DNA from: JANMES01 sp038329865
GTDB taxonomy: Bacteria > Planctomycetota > Phycisphaerae > Tepidisphaerales > Tepidisphaeraceae
DNA length: 64,000 bases
Direction: 5' to 3'
Assembly (NCBI GenBank): GCA_038329865.1
Contig: JBBQNK010000020.1
Span: forward strand, 1-64,000
The notes under the pieces are model-generated. The model saw only the letters and a list, made by a program, of their open reading frames with translations, was not told the origin of the DNA and did no database searches. This document shows, one piece after another, positions 8,399 through 16,598 of the stretch. The translations under genes were made by a program, and so were the position numbers. Position 1 is the first letter of the stretch. Each line of letters begins with the position of its first letter.

Positions 8399-9706
8399 AT
8401 GGCGGATCAATCCATCAGCATCTCTCTGCTCGGCCACGGCGTGGTCGGCAGCGGCGTGATTAAAATTCTTGCCGAGCAGCATGATCTGCTGCGCCGGCGC
8501 ACGGGCTTGTCGTTCGATATCCGCCACACCGTCGTCCGCGACCCGGCCAAGCACGGCGGTACGCAGATCAATTCCACGACCGACTGGAAAGCCGCGATCG
8601 ACGACCCGGCCGTCAAAATCGTCGTCGAGCTGATGGGCGGCACGACCGTCGCCGGCGATGCCGTCGAGCGGGCGCTCAAGCTCGGCAAGCACGTGGTCAC
8701 CGCGAACAAAAGTCTGCTCGCCGCCCGGGGGCCTGAGCTTTTCGCGCTGGCGAAGAAACACAAGGCGTGCATCGCCTTCGAGGCCAGCTGCGGCGGCGGG
8801 ATTCCGATCATCCAGGCGCTGCAGCAAGGGCTGATCGCAAACCGTATCGACGCCCTGCTCGGCATCGTTAACGGAACGTGCAATGTCATCCTCACGAGAA
8901 TGACCCGCAACGGCTGGAACTACGCCGAGGCGCTCAAAGAGGCCCAAAAGCTAGGCTACGCCGAGGCCGACCCGGCGATGGATGTTTCGGGTCGTGATGC
9001 GGCGCAAAAGCTCGCGCTGCTCACCGGCCTCGCGTTCAATGTCCGCGTGAGTGAGGCGGATATTCACGTCGAAGGGATCAGCAACATCCAGTCTGATGAC
9101 ATCAAATACGCTGGCGATTTGGGTTACGTCATCAAGCTGCTCGTGATCGCCGAGCGAGTTGACGGCCAGGTGTCGCTCCGCGTCCACCCCACGCTCGTTC
9201 ACAAGACCGACGTGCTGGCGGAAGTCAGCGGGAGCTTTAACGCGATCAGCGTCTTCGGCCACGCGCTCGGCCACTCCCTCTTCTACGGCCGCGGCGCCGG
9301 CCAACTGCCGACCGCCAGCGCCGTCGTTGCTGACCTGGTCGGCGTGGCGATGGGCACCACGCCGCTGGCGTTTTCGCAGCTCAATATATTCCCCGACACC
9401 ACGCCGCCGGCGAAAGTGCTGCCGTTCGAGCAACTCCGAAGCCGCTACTACCTCCGCGTGACGGCAAAAGACGAACCCGGCGTGATGGCGGACGTCACCA
9501 GCGCGCTCGGCGACGCAGGCATCAGCCTCAGCGCCATCAGCCAGCACGAAACCGAAGGACAGATCGTGCCGGTGGTGATTACTACGCACCTGGCGAGCGA
9601 AGGCGCGATGCGAAAAGCGCTCAAAGCGATCGACCTCCTGCCGACGATCCAGCCACCTACCGTGTGCCTGAGAATCATCGATCAGCCGAAGGAATTCGGA
9701 GGATAA
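8399..9706 (+). CDS. hom: Homoserine dehydrogenase
   Basis: Reduces aspartate semialdehyde to homoserine for threonine, methionine and isoleucine synthesis. The 435-residue protein has the Rossmann motif GHGVVGSGV at about 12-20, the catalytic-domain segment EASCGGGIPII, NGTCNVILTRM, the ADPAMDVSGRDAAQKLALL signature and a C-terminal ACT domain (YYLRVTAKDEPGVMADV, about 357-435) expected to give feedback control by threonine. Length is typical of the stand-alone Gram-positive/planctomycete form. No lysC or thrC is adjacent. Confidence 0.96.
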   Translation: MADQSISISLLGHGVVGSGVIKILAEQHDLLRRRTGLSFDIRHTVVRDPAKHGGTQINSTTDWKAAIDDPAVKIVVELMGGTTVAGDAVERALKLGKHVVTANKSLLAARGPELFALAKKHKACIAFEASCGGGIPIIQALQQGLIANRIDALLGIVNGTCNVILTRMTRNGWNYAEALKEAQKLGYAEADPAMDVSGRDAAQKLALLTGLAFNVRVSEADIHVEGISNIQSDDIKYAGDLGYVIKLLVIAERVDGQVSLRVHPTLVHKTDVLAEVSGSFNAISVFGHALGHSLFYGRGAGQLPTASAVVADLVGVAMGTTPLAFSQLNIFPDTTPPAKVLPFEQLRSRYYLRVTAKDEPGVMADVTSALGDAGISLSAISQHETEGQIVPVVITTHLASEGAMRKALKAIDLLPTIQPPTVCLRIIDQPKEFGG

Positions 9707-9828
9707 CCAGAAAAGACCAGAGCCGGCCCATCGACCGGGCACAGCGCCAAAACGTTCCGCAGCGAGATCGCGCGATCACGACATTAACTTAGCTCAATCC
9801 ATCACTTACATTTACTGGAGAGTTTCCT

Positions 9829-10284
9829 TTGCCTCACCCGATAAGAGTATTGATCAAGCGACTGCCCGGGGCCATCGGTCTACCGCTGCCGGCACGCATG
9901 ACGGAGCACGCGGCCGGGTTTGATTTGTGTGCCGCCTGCCACGAAAAAGTCGTGGTGCAGCCGGGGGAGATCGCTCTCATCCCGTGCGGCTTCTCGATGC
10001 AGATCCCGGTGGGTTACGAAGCACAAGTAAGGCCTCGCAGCGGGCTCGCGGTGAAATTCGGGATCACGATGATCAACGCCCCGGGCACGATCGACGCCGA
10101 TTACCGCGGCGAAGTGTTCGTGCCGATGATCAATCACGGAAAGGCCGCGTTCACGGTTGAACGCGGCATGCGCATCGCGCAAATGCTGATCCTGCCCGTG
10201 CCGGACGTGGAATTGATCGAGGTCGACCAAGACCTCGACGAAACCAAACGAGGCGCGGGAGGGTTCGGGCATACAGGGACGTAA
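9829..10284 (+). CDS. dut: Deoxyuridine 5'-triphosphate nucleotidohydrolase (dUTPase)
   Basis: Hydrolyses dUTP to dUMP, keeping uracil out of DNA and feeding dTMP synthesis. The 151-residue trimeric-type dUTPase shows motif 1 (HAAGFDLCAA), motif 2 (RPRSGLAVKFGI), motif 3 (GTIDADYRGE with the catalytic Asp) and motif 5 (RGAGGFGHTGT) at the C-terminus. The start is TTG at 9829 with GGAGAG a few bases upstream; a downstream ATG (9898) would remove the first strand. A 30-bp perfect hairpin separates it from ftsK. Confidence 0.95.
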   Translation: MPHPIRVLIKRLPGAIGLPLPARMTEHAAGFDLCAACHEKVVVQPGEIALIPCGFSMQIPVGYEAQVRPRSGLAVKFGITMINAPGTIDADYRGEVFVPMINHGKAAFTVERGMRIAQMLILPVPDVELIEVDQDLDETKRGAGGFGHTGT

Positions 10285-10292
10285 AGGAAATG

Positions 10293-10361
10293 CAGAAGTC
10301 AGAATGCAGAATGCAGAATGAATACCGGGTTTTCATTCTGCATTCTGCATTCTGACTTCTG
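10293..10361. repeat. Class C inverted repeat (heptamer-built arms)
   Basis: Perfect 30-bp arms at 10293-10322 and 10332-10361 with a 9-nt loop. The arms are tandem GCAGAAT units; the 5' arm is purine-rich. The element ends 11 bases before the ftsK ATG. An imperfect relative is at 60545-60627 and a single arm near 52930-52975. Confidence 0.9.
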
Positions 10362-10372
10362 AATTCAAGAAG

Positions 10373-12883
10373 ATGGATCGTTCAAACGTCTTTCGTCGTA
10401 TCGCACTCTTCCTGGCTTTTGCAGGGTACGTCTTCCTGCTGATTGCTCTGGCGAGTTTTTCCTCGTCGGATTGGCCTAGCCATACTGTTTATCCTTACCC
10501 GGCGATTCACAACCTCTGCGGGTCGGCCGGGGCGCTGGTGGCGTATTACGCCTTCTGGCTGCTCGGGCAGGGCGTGTTCCCGATGCTCTTCTTCGCCGGC
10601 GTGCTGCTGGTGATGACAATGATCCAGGGGAAAATCAGCGACATCTGGATGCGCGCGATCGGCTCAGTGCTGCTGACCGTCGCGTTCGCGGCCACAGTGC
10701 ACAGCTTCATGCCGAACTCGTCGACCGGATTCCCGGAAGGCCAGGGCGGCCTGCTCGGCATCGGCGCTTCGCATTTACTCCAAGCGCACTTCAACGTCAT
10801 CGGCACGCGATTGATCCTTCTGAGCGCGATGCTAGTCGGCCTGCTGCTTGCCGCCGATGATCTGGTGCTCCGCGCACCGGCTGTCGCTCGCGGAGCGATC
10901 GGTACGCTCGGGGCGATTAAGGAAAAAACGCAGAACTTCAAAATGCCTTCTATGCCTTCGATGCCCTCGCTTCCGAAATGGCCCGCGAAGGCGGCGACCG
11001 CTTCGGGCTCGTCATCGAAACAGTTGGACGACGACGATGACGACGATTCGCCGGTGATGTTCAAGCGCGACTTGAAGACCGCGAACATCGACGCCGAGAT
11101 CGATCTCAACTACGACAACGACGAACCCGCCGCTGCGGTGGAAGAAGCATTCAAAGACGATTCCGACCCCGCGCCCAGCGCCGCGGTCACGATTCCCGCA
11201 CCCGATGCGTCTTCCCCGGTCCGCCCCGCTTCAGCGGGGCAGTCAACTCCCGAAAACGACACCGACGGCCCCTTCGTCGAACCCGAAAAATCCCTCGAAC
11301 TCCGCAAAGACATCATCGTCAACCTGCCCAGCATGTTGAAGCCGCGGCAGGTCAGCCCGCCGATGTCGCCGCCGCGCGAGCTGGGCGAATATCATCTCCC
11401 CAGCTGGGAACTCCTCGGCGAGCCCGAGCACGGCTACACAGAATCCCAGGAAGGTTTCGTCCGCGAGCAGGCGGCCATCCTCGAAAATGCACTCAAGGAA
11501 TTCAACATCGACGCGCAGGTGGTGGAAATCGACACCGGCCCGGTCATCACGATGTACGAAATCTCGCTCGCGCCGGGCATCAAGGTGAGCACGATCACCG
11601 CCCTCTCCAACGACATCCAGCGCGCCCTTAAAGCTGAAACCGTACGCATCGTTGCGCCCGTGCCGGGGAAAAATACCGTCGGCATTGAAGTGCCCAACGC
11701 GCAGAAGGAAAAAGTCCGCCTGAAGGAGCTGATGCAGCTCGCCCCCGAAGCGATGAGCAAGATGGCCATCCCGCTCTTCCTCGGCAAAGACGCCAGCGGC
11801 GAGCCGCTCATCGGCGACATGGCCGCCATGCCGCACTGCTTGATCGCCGGCACCACCGGCTCGGGCAAATCCGTCTGCATCAACTCGATCATCATGTCGA
11901 TCATGTACCTGCAACGGCCCGACCAGGTGAAGCTGATCCTCGTCGATCCGAAGGTGGTGGAAATGGCTCCTTTCAAGGACATTCCGCACCTGATGTGCCC
12001 CGTCATCAACGACAGCGCCAAGGCCACCAGCGTGCTCGAATGGGCCTGCACGAAGATGGACGAGCGCTACGAACACCTGGCCGAGGCGGGCGTGCGAAAC
12101 ATCAAGGGGTACAACACGCTCACGCAGGAAGAGTTGATCGAGCGCTTCCAACCCGGCTCGCCGGAGGAAGAGGCGAAGATCCCCAAGAAGCTGCCGTACA
12201 TCGTGATCATCATCGACGAGCTGGCAGACTTGATGATGACCAGCGGCAAGGAAGTCGAAAGCTTCATCGTGCGACTGGCGCAGAAATCCCGCGCCGTCGG
12301 CATTCATCTAATCCTCGCCACGCAGCGCCCGCAGGCGAACGTGGTGACTGGCCTGATCAAATCGAACATGCCCAGCCGCATCGCGTTCCGCGTCGCCAGC
12401 AAGATGGACAGCCGCATCGTCCTCGACCAGAACGGCGCGGATTTGCTGCTCGGCCAAGGCGACATGCTCTTCCTCCCGCCGGGCGCGAGCAAACCGATCC
12501 GCAGCCAAGGCACGTACATCGACGACCGCGAAATCAAGGAAAGCGTGAAGCTCGTGAAGGGCTTGGCCGAGGCGCAGTACGAGCCGGAGCTGGTGCAGAT
12601 CAAGGCCACCCTCGGCGAGAACGGCGAGATGGAAAAAGACGAACTCTTCGACGACGCCGTACGCGTAGTCTTAGAAACCAAGCGCGGCAGCGTGTCTCTC
12701 CTGCAGCGACGACTCACCATCGGCTACAGCCGAGCCAGCCGCCTGATCGAACAGATGGCCGCCACCGGCATCGTCGGCGAATACAAAGGCTCACAGGCCC
12801 GCGAGGCGATGCTGACGCTGGAGGAGTACGAGGCGATGAAAGCCCAACAGCAGGTGGACGCGGACGACGGGATGACGGTCTAG
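10373..12883 (+). CDS. ftsK: DNA translocase FtsK/SpoIIIE
   Basis: Membrane-anchored ATP-driven DNA pump that clears and segregates chromosome termini at the division septum. The 836-residue protein has four N-terminal membrane segments (about 10-32, 48-68, 74-92, 100-118, with another near 145-165), an acidic/proline-rich linker (about 190-330), an alpha/beta motor with Walker A GTTGSGKSV and Walker B IVIIIDELADLMM, and a winged-helix gamma domain (about 765-825) that should read KOPS-like sites. The linker contains an in-frame palindrome (11217-11242) resembling the class I intergenic repeat. Probable transcription with dut upstream, although a hairpin separates them. Confidence 0.95.
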   Translation: MDRSNVFRRIALFLAFAGYVFLLIALASFSSSDWPSHTVYPYPAIHNLCGSAGALVAYYAFWLLGQGVFPMLFFAGVLLVMTMIQGKISDIWMRAIGSVLLTVAFAATVHSFMPNSSTGFPEGQGGLLGIGASHLLQAHFNVIGTRLILLSAMLVGLLLAADDLVLRAPAVARGAIGTLGAIKEKTQNFKMPSMPSMPSLPKWPAKAATASGSSSKQLDDDDDDDSPVMFKRDLKTANIDAEIDLNYDNDEPAAAVEEAFKDDSDPAPSAAVTIPAPDASSPVRPASAGQSTPENDTDGPFVEPEKSLELRKDIIVNLPSMLKPRQVSPPMSPPRELGEYHLPSWELLGEPEHGYTESQEGFVREQAAILENALKEFNIDAQVVEIDTGPVITMYEISLAPGIKVSTITALSNDIQRALKAETVRIVAPVPGKNTVGIEVPNAQKEKVRLKELMQLAPEAMSKMAIPLFLGKDASGEPLIGDMAAMPHCLIAGTTGSGKSVCINSIIMSIMYLQRPDQVKLILVDPKVVEMAPFKDIPHLMCPVINDSAKATSVLEWACTKMDERYEHLAEAGVRNIKGYNTLTQEELIERFQPGSPEEEAKIPKKLPYIVIIIDELADLMMTSGKEVESFIVRLAQKSRAVGIHLILATQRPQANVVTGLIKSNMPSRIAFRVASKMDSRIVLDQNGADLLLGQGDMLFLPPGASKPIRSQGTYIDDREIKESVKLVKGLAEAQYEPELVQIKATLGENGEMEKDELFDDAVRVVLETKRGSVSLLQRRLTIGYSRASRLIEQMAATGIVGEYKGSQAREAMLTLEEYEAMKAQQQVDADDGMTV
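11217..11242. repeat. In-frame class I-like half element within ftsK
   Basis: GGTCC followed by the hairpin GCCCCGCT/AGCGGGGC (11223-11230, 11233-11240). The order and spacing match one half of the class I repeat at 3825-3895. It encodes the disordered linker residues VRPASAGQ. Confidence 0.5.
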
Positions 12884-12888
12884 CGTTG

Positions 12889-12947
12889 TGTAGCCGGCGA
12901 GCTCGCTCACCGTAACTATCCCACGGCGAGCAAGCTCGCCGGCTACA
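12889..12947. repeat. Class G cloverleaf-like inverted repeat
   Basis: Outer stem TGTAGC (12889-12894) with GCTACA (12942-12947) encloses an imperfect hairpin (12895-12912, one C/A mismatch) and a perfect one, CGGCGAGC/GCTCGCCG (12924-12941). It lies between convergent ftsK and the 13039 gene. A near-identical copy is at 50706-50769. Confidence 0.8.
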
Positions 12948-13038
12948 CGAATGAGCCTCCAAACCCGCGGGTGAAGACACTCGCCCCCTAATTGCACCGC
13001 CCGCATGGAGGGCGGCCGCCCTCCGCCGCCTTGCCCTC

Positions 13039-13491
13039 TCAATTCAAAAGCTGATAAATCGACATCCCGAACACCCCCGCCCGCTCCGGCAGCTTTTCGT
13101 ATCCTGCAATTTCCCCAAGCCAATCCCCATCGACCGAATCGGGCCGCCTGAAGACGAAAAGATACTTCGCCCTCGTCAACGACAATCGCGCGGCCCAGTT
13201 ATCCCGTGAATGATTAACCGCCAGCGAAATCTGCCCCCGCCGCCGGCCCAGCGCCCGTTGAAATTCCAAGCTGTCTATTGGCGGATTGAAAATCGCAAAC
13301 AGGACGACCGCGTCGTACTCACCGGAGTCGTCGAGAAAGTTCAAGCCGTTCTCGCCGCGTAGATCAAACACGACGTGCCCCGCCACCGCCCACCCCAGGG
13401 CCGGATCATGCTCCGCCACCCACGCACCCGCCATCGCCAGCCATTGCTGGTCGTTGTAACTGTTGGTAAAGCCCACCAATGCAATTTTCAC
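13039..13491 (-). CDS. Hypothetical protein
   Basis: 150 residues, no recognised family. It begins with a hydrophobic beta-strand followed by polar residues (MKIALVGFTNSYND) and has a later VFDLRGENG and DAVVLFAIFNPP, a pattern compatible with an alpha/beta nucleotide-binding or response-like fold, but no catalytic motif is evident. No signal peptide or membrane segment. Codon use is like its neighbours, which supports it being real. It is divergent from the 13615 gene. Confidence 0.6.
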   Translation of the reverse strand: MKIALVGFTNSYNDQQWLAMAGAWVAEHDPALGWAVAGHVVFDLRGENGLNFLDDSGEYDAVVLFAIFNPPIDSLEFQRALGRRRGQISLAVNHSRDNWAARLSLTRAKYLFVFRRPDSVDGDWLGEIAGYEKLPERAGVFGMSIYQLLN

Positions 13492-13614
13492 GGGTGCATC
13501 TTATCCGTCGTCGAATCGAAATTGGATAGGATGACTGGATGGGCGGCCTGGCTGCGTCTCGAATAAATCAGGTGGCAAGTGTAGACTCACGTCGCCATCA
13601 ATTTCGAACAAAAC

Positions 13615-14265
13615 ATGAGGCACGAAGTGGACTTCCCCGGACAATTTGAGTCGCATTACACGATCACTGCTGGCGGCGATAAAAGTATCCGCCTGCTCGA
13701 AGGTGCCGCAACCGTGTTGGGCTTGAAGCTAACGCATATCGTACTTCATTCCGGCTCTCACCCATCCCAGCCGATGTTGACCGGCCACGGCTCGGGCACT
13801 TTATCCGACCAGTTGGTGGAGGCGCGACAAGTGTGCAGTGCGCTGGCTGAACAAGGTTGGATGGTCAATCGGGTCAAAATCGAAGCGGGGATTGAAAATG
13901 CGGGAGTGCCGAGCTCTGACGAAGCCGCCGGCGCGATGGATCGTATCTGTCATTTTGAACATCACATCAAATTAAGCCTGCCCTTGTCGGCCGACTTGGA
14001 TCAGCTGATCGAAACAATCAAACCGTGCCGTGCGCAACTGTCACGTAATGCCCTGCGAACGAGAACCGATGGCAGGCAGGAAAGATTTGTGACACAGAGG
14101 TGTTACGGAGTTGGATGCGAATCCGCCGGTCTGCAATTCAACGCATTGCTTAATCTCGTCGCGATTCAAGCCTTCGAGATTGTAGATGTCGAGCGAGAGT
14201 ATGTTGTATATGACAGCAACGTGTCGCTGGACGACGGATGGATCATGGGGAACCAACGTAGATGA
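13615..14265 (+). CDS. Uncharacterised partner of the AbiEii-like nucleotidyltransferase
   Basis: 216 residues, soluble, function unknown. Recognisable features are an N-terminal FESHYTITAGG, a PSQPML.TGHGSGTL segment at about 49-62, an ENAGVPSSDEAAG stretch and a conserved-looking C-terminus (TQRCYGVG, VVYDSNVSLDDGWI). Proteins with this combination of motifs seem to exist elsewhere as unnamed conserved proteins, but that is recollection and not checked. Its stop overlaps the start of the next gene by 4 bases (ATGA at 14262-14265), so the two should be translationally coupled in a toxin/antitoxin-like arrangement. No SD is evident before the ATG. Confidence 0.7.
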   Translation: MRHEVDFPGQFESHYTITAGGDKSIRLLEGAATVLGLKLTHIVLHSGSHPSQPMLTGHGSGTLSDQLVEARQVCSALAEQGWMVNRVKIEAGIENAGVPSSDEAAGAMDRICHFEHHIKLSLPLSADLDQLIETIKPCRAQLSRNALRTRTDGRQERFVTQRCYGVGCESAGLQFNALLNLVAIQAFEIVDVEREYVVYDSNVSLDDGWIMGNQRR

Positions 14266-15302
14266 GCGGCTGGATCGCACGAATAATACATCGCCTGTTC
14301 GACCAGAACAGTCCTCGGGCAGTGAAGCCAATCGCTCCTGCCATGGGCGATGTCGCGCCCGCGATCGCAGCCCGCACGGCACCGGCCGGCGTGCTGATCT
14401 CAGTGCCTACGCCGGCGATTCCTGCCGCATTCAGCAACGTTTCGCAACTCGATCCGACCAGACAAAAATTGTTCGATCCCGCGTTACGCCACTTCGCCCA
14501 CGGCGTCCGCGCTGGAATTCCTGCGTTTGATGATCCTCAACAAAAGCAGAAATGGCAGCGCATTCGAGAGGCGGTGATGGATCAGGTTCTGCAAGGCGTT
14601 GCGGAGTCTGAATACCGTGATCATCTCGTGATTCGCGGCAGCACACTCATGAAAAAATGGTACGGCGACGAGGCTCGATTGCCGGGCGATATCGACTGGG
14701 TGGTTCGGCAACCTTCTATTTCCTTCAAGAGCGAGTGGGCCACCGCGTGCATCGAATTCTTCTCGAATGTGTTGCGTAACCTCTCGCTGGAATCCGGCCG
14801 GACAGTGCGGGATATGCTGGCCGTCGATGAGATATGGAGCTACGAAAGAGCGCCGGGTTGCCGATTGAGCATTCCTTGGATCAGCGAAACGCTGCCGCCG
14901 GGCCATATACAAATGGATATCGTTTTTGGAGAGTGCCAGGCGATCGAGCCCATCCTCACGCGGATTCCCATTTTGGATCGGCCTGATATTGAATTGCTGG
15001 CGGTGACTCGGGAGCAGGCGCTTGCATCGAAATTACTTTGGCTGCGAACAGACATAGAAGCACAAGGCAAAGACTTTTACGACGCTGTTCTTCTGAGCCG
15101 TGACGCACACCTTACCCTTGAGCAATTGTTCGAGACCTTTCACCTCGCGAAGGAAAGATGGCCTGATGAAAAACCAACATCCTGGATCCTGGACAAACCG
15201 GTCGCGTGGAATCATTTTGAAACGGAGTACCCGGAATTTGCCTGGCGGCACGAAGAATGGGAGCTTGCGTTGCAAGAGACTCTGGAGCGGATGGGTTTGT
15301 GA
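14262..15302 (+). CDS. Nucleotidyltransferase, AbiEii/AbiGii-like
   Basis: 346 residues. The first 100 are proline/alanine-rich and not recognised. The core resembles AbiEii-type (type IV toxin) nucleotidyltransferases: VIRGSTLMKKW (G-S motif) followed by LPGDIDWVV (D-x-D), a third acidic residue in IQMDIVFGE, and an alpha-helical segment starting EQALASKLLWL with Lys. In the family these transfer nucleotides to tRNA or other targets and are neutralised by a partner. The usual AbiEi winged-helix antitoxin is missing; the coupled 13615 gene occupies its position. Whether this is a defence/toxin system or a housekeeping enzyme cannot be told from sequence. Confidence 0.7.
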   Translation: MSGWIARIIHRLFDQNSPRAVKPIAPAMGDVAPAIAARTAPAGVLISVPTPAIPAAFSNVSQLDPTRQKLFDPALRHFAHGVRAGIPAFDDPQQKQKWQRIREAVMDQVLQGVAESEYRDHLVIRGSTLMKKWYGDEARLPGDIDWVVRQPSISFKSEWATACIEFFSNVLRNLSLESGRTVRDMLAVDEIWSYERAPGCRLSIPWISETLPPGHIQMDIVFGECQAIEPILTRIPILDRPDIELLAVTREQALASKLLWLRTDIEAQGKDFYDAVLLSRDAHLTLEQLFETFHLAKERWPDEKPTSWILDKPVAWNHFETEYPEFAWRHEEWELALQETLERMGL

Positions 15303-15399
15303 ACGGGATCCGGCGGGATGCAGACGTACCGACAGCCGACCCTCGCGACTGGGTGAGCGGGGCCGATTCGAACGATCATTCCCGCGGTGTAACCGATGC

Positions 15400-15427
15400 G
15401 TGACGCCCTGCCAGCTTTCGCTACAAT
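15400..15427 (+). promoter_or_regulatory. Candidate aroB promoter, leaderless
   Basis: GTGACG (15400-15405), 16-base spacer, TACAAT (15422-15427), then 7 bases to the aroB ATG. The predicted transcript would start at the ATG itself. No SD is present. Confidence 0.45.
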
Positions 15428-15434
15428 CCCCGCC

Positions 15435-16526
15435 ATGCCTGTCGGTCGGCGAACTATCACCGTCAATCTCCCGCCCCGGCCGTACGACATTCACGTGCAG
15501 CCGGGGATTTTGCACGATGTGGGGATGCTCCTTACCCGCCTTTCTCCTTCGCAAAAAGTCTGCATTCTCACGGACTCCACCATCGGGCCGCACTACATTG
15601 CGCCGCTGACATCGGGGCTGCTGAATGCGGGGATCAGGCCGATCGTCGCCGTCGTGCCGCCGGGGGAGGAGCACAAATCGCTGGCGGATTTGCTGCCGGT
15701 ATTCGATCAGTTTCTCGCGCAGAAGATCGAGCGCGGCACGCCGGTGATCGCCCTGGGCGGCGGGATCGTCGGCGATATGGCGGGCTTCCTGGCGGCGACG
15801 ATTCTTCGCGGCGTGCCCTTCGTGCAAGTGCCGACCACGCTGCTTGCGATGGTCGACGCATCCGTCGGTGGAAAGACCGGCGTGAACCACGCGGCCGGCA
15901 AAAATCTCATCGGCGCATTCCACCAGCCGATCGCGGTGATGATCGACCCGAACCTGCTCAAGACGCTCCCCGCCCGCGAACTCCGCGGCGGGCTGGCGGA
16001 GTGCATCAAGCACGAAATCATCCGCGACGCCGACGGCTTCATCTCCCTTGAGCATAACATTCAGCGGGCGCTCAATCTCGACATCGATTTTCTATCCGCT
16101 CTCATCGCGCACAACGTTGCGATCAAAGCGAAAGTCGTCGAGGCCGACCCGTTCGAGCGCGGCGAGCGCGCCCACCTCAACTTCGGCCACACCTTCGGCC
16201 ACGCGATCGAGGCGGTTTCCCACTACAAATACTCGCACGGCGAATCCGTCGCGCTCGGCATGACGGCGGCGGCGAACTTGGCGCAGGATTTGGGCATGAT
16301 CGACGCGATGGCGCAGTCGCGCATCGCCCGCCTGATCGAATCCGCCGGTCTGCCCACCGGCGGAATGAAGCTCGATGCCGACCGCGTCGTCGAAGCGATG
16401 GGCTTCGACAAAAAAGTAGAAGGCGGCAAGCTCCGGCTGATCCTGCCGGGGAAAATCGGCGCAGCCACCATCCGCGACGACGTGCCGATCGACCGGGTAC
16501 GAACGGCCGTCGAATCGCTGAGATGA
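15435..16526 (+). CDS. aroB: 3-Dehydroquinate synthase
   Basis: Second step of the shikimate pathway: cyclises DAHP to 3-dehydroquinate using NAD and a divalent metal. The 363-residue protein has the NAD-binding GGGIVGDMAGFLA (about 112-124), TTLLAMVDASVGGKTG, HAAGKNLIGAFHQP, the metal-ligand segment GLAECIKHEIIRD and HLNFGHTFGHAIE. Typical length. The start at 15435 is preferred over 15396 because the family begins with a strand like ITVNLPPRPYDIHV and a -10 lies just upstream. Followed by a class H repeat and then dprA on the same strand. Confidence 0.96.
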   Translation: MPVGRRTITVNLPPRPYDIHVQPGILHDVGMLLTRLSPSQKVCILTDSTIGPHYIAPLTSGLLNAGIRPIVAVVPPGEEHKSLADLLPVFDQFLAQKIERGTPVIALGGGIVGDMAGFLAATILRGVPFVQVPTTLLAMVDASVGGKTGVNHAAGKNLIGAFHQPIAVMIDPNLLKTLPARELRGGLAECIKHEIIRDADGFISLEHNIQRALNLDIDFLSALIAHNVAIKAKVVEADPFERGERAHLNFGHTFGHAIEAVSHYKYSHGESVALGMTAAANLAQDLGMIDAMAQSRIARLIESAGLPTGGMKLDADRVVEAMGFDKKVEGGKLRLILPGKIGAATIRDDVPIDRVRTAVESLR

Positions 16527-16531
16527 TTTTA

Positions 16532-16589
16532 CGTCGCACGGGCTACCAGCCCGTGCATTAGGGGGCATGGGCTGGTAGCCCATGCGACG
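16532..16589. repeat. Class H three-way-junction repeat
   Basis: Outer CGTC (16532-16535) with GACG (16586-16589) encloses two 9-bp hairpins with 3-nt loops: GCACGGGCT/AGCCCGTGC (16536-16556) and GCATGGGCT/AGCCCATGC (16565-16585). It lies between aroB and dprA. Confidence 0.85.
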
Positions 16590-16598
16590 AAATAATAA

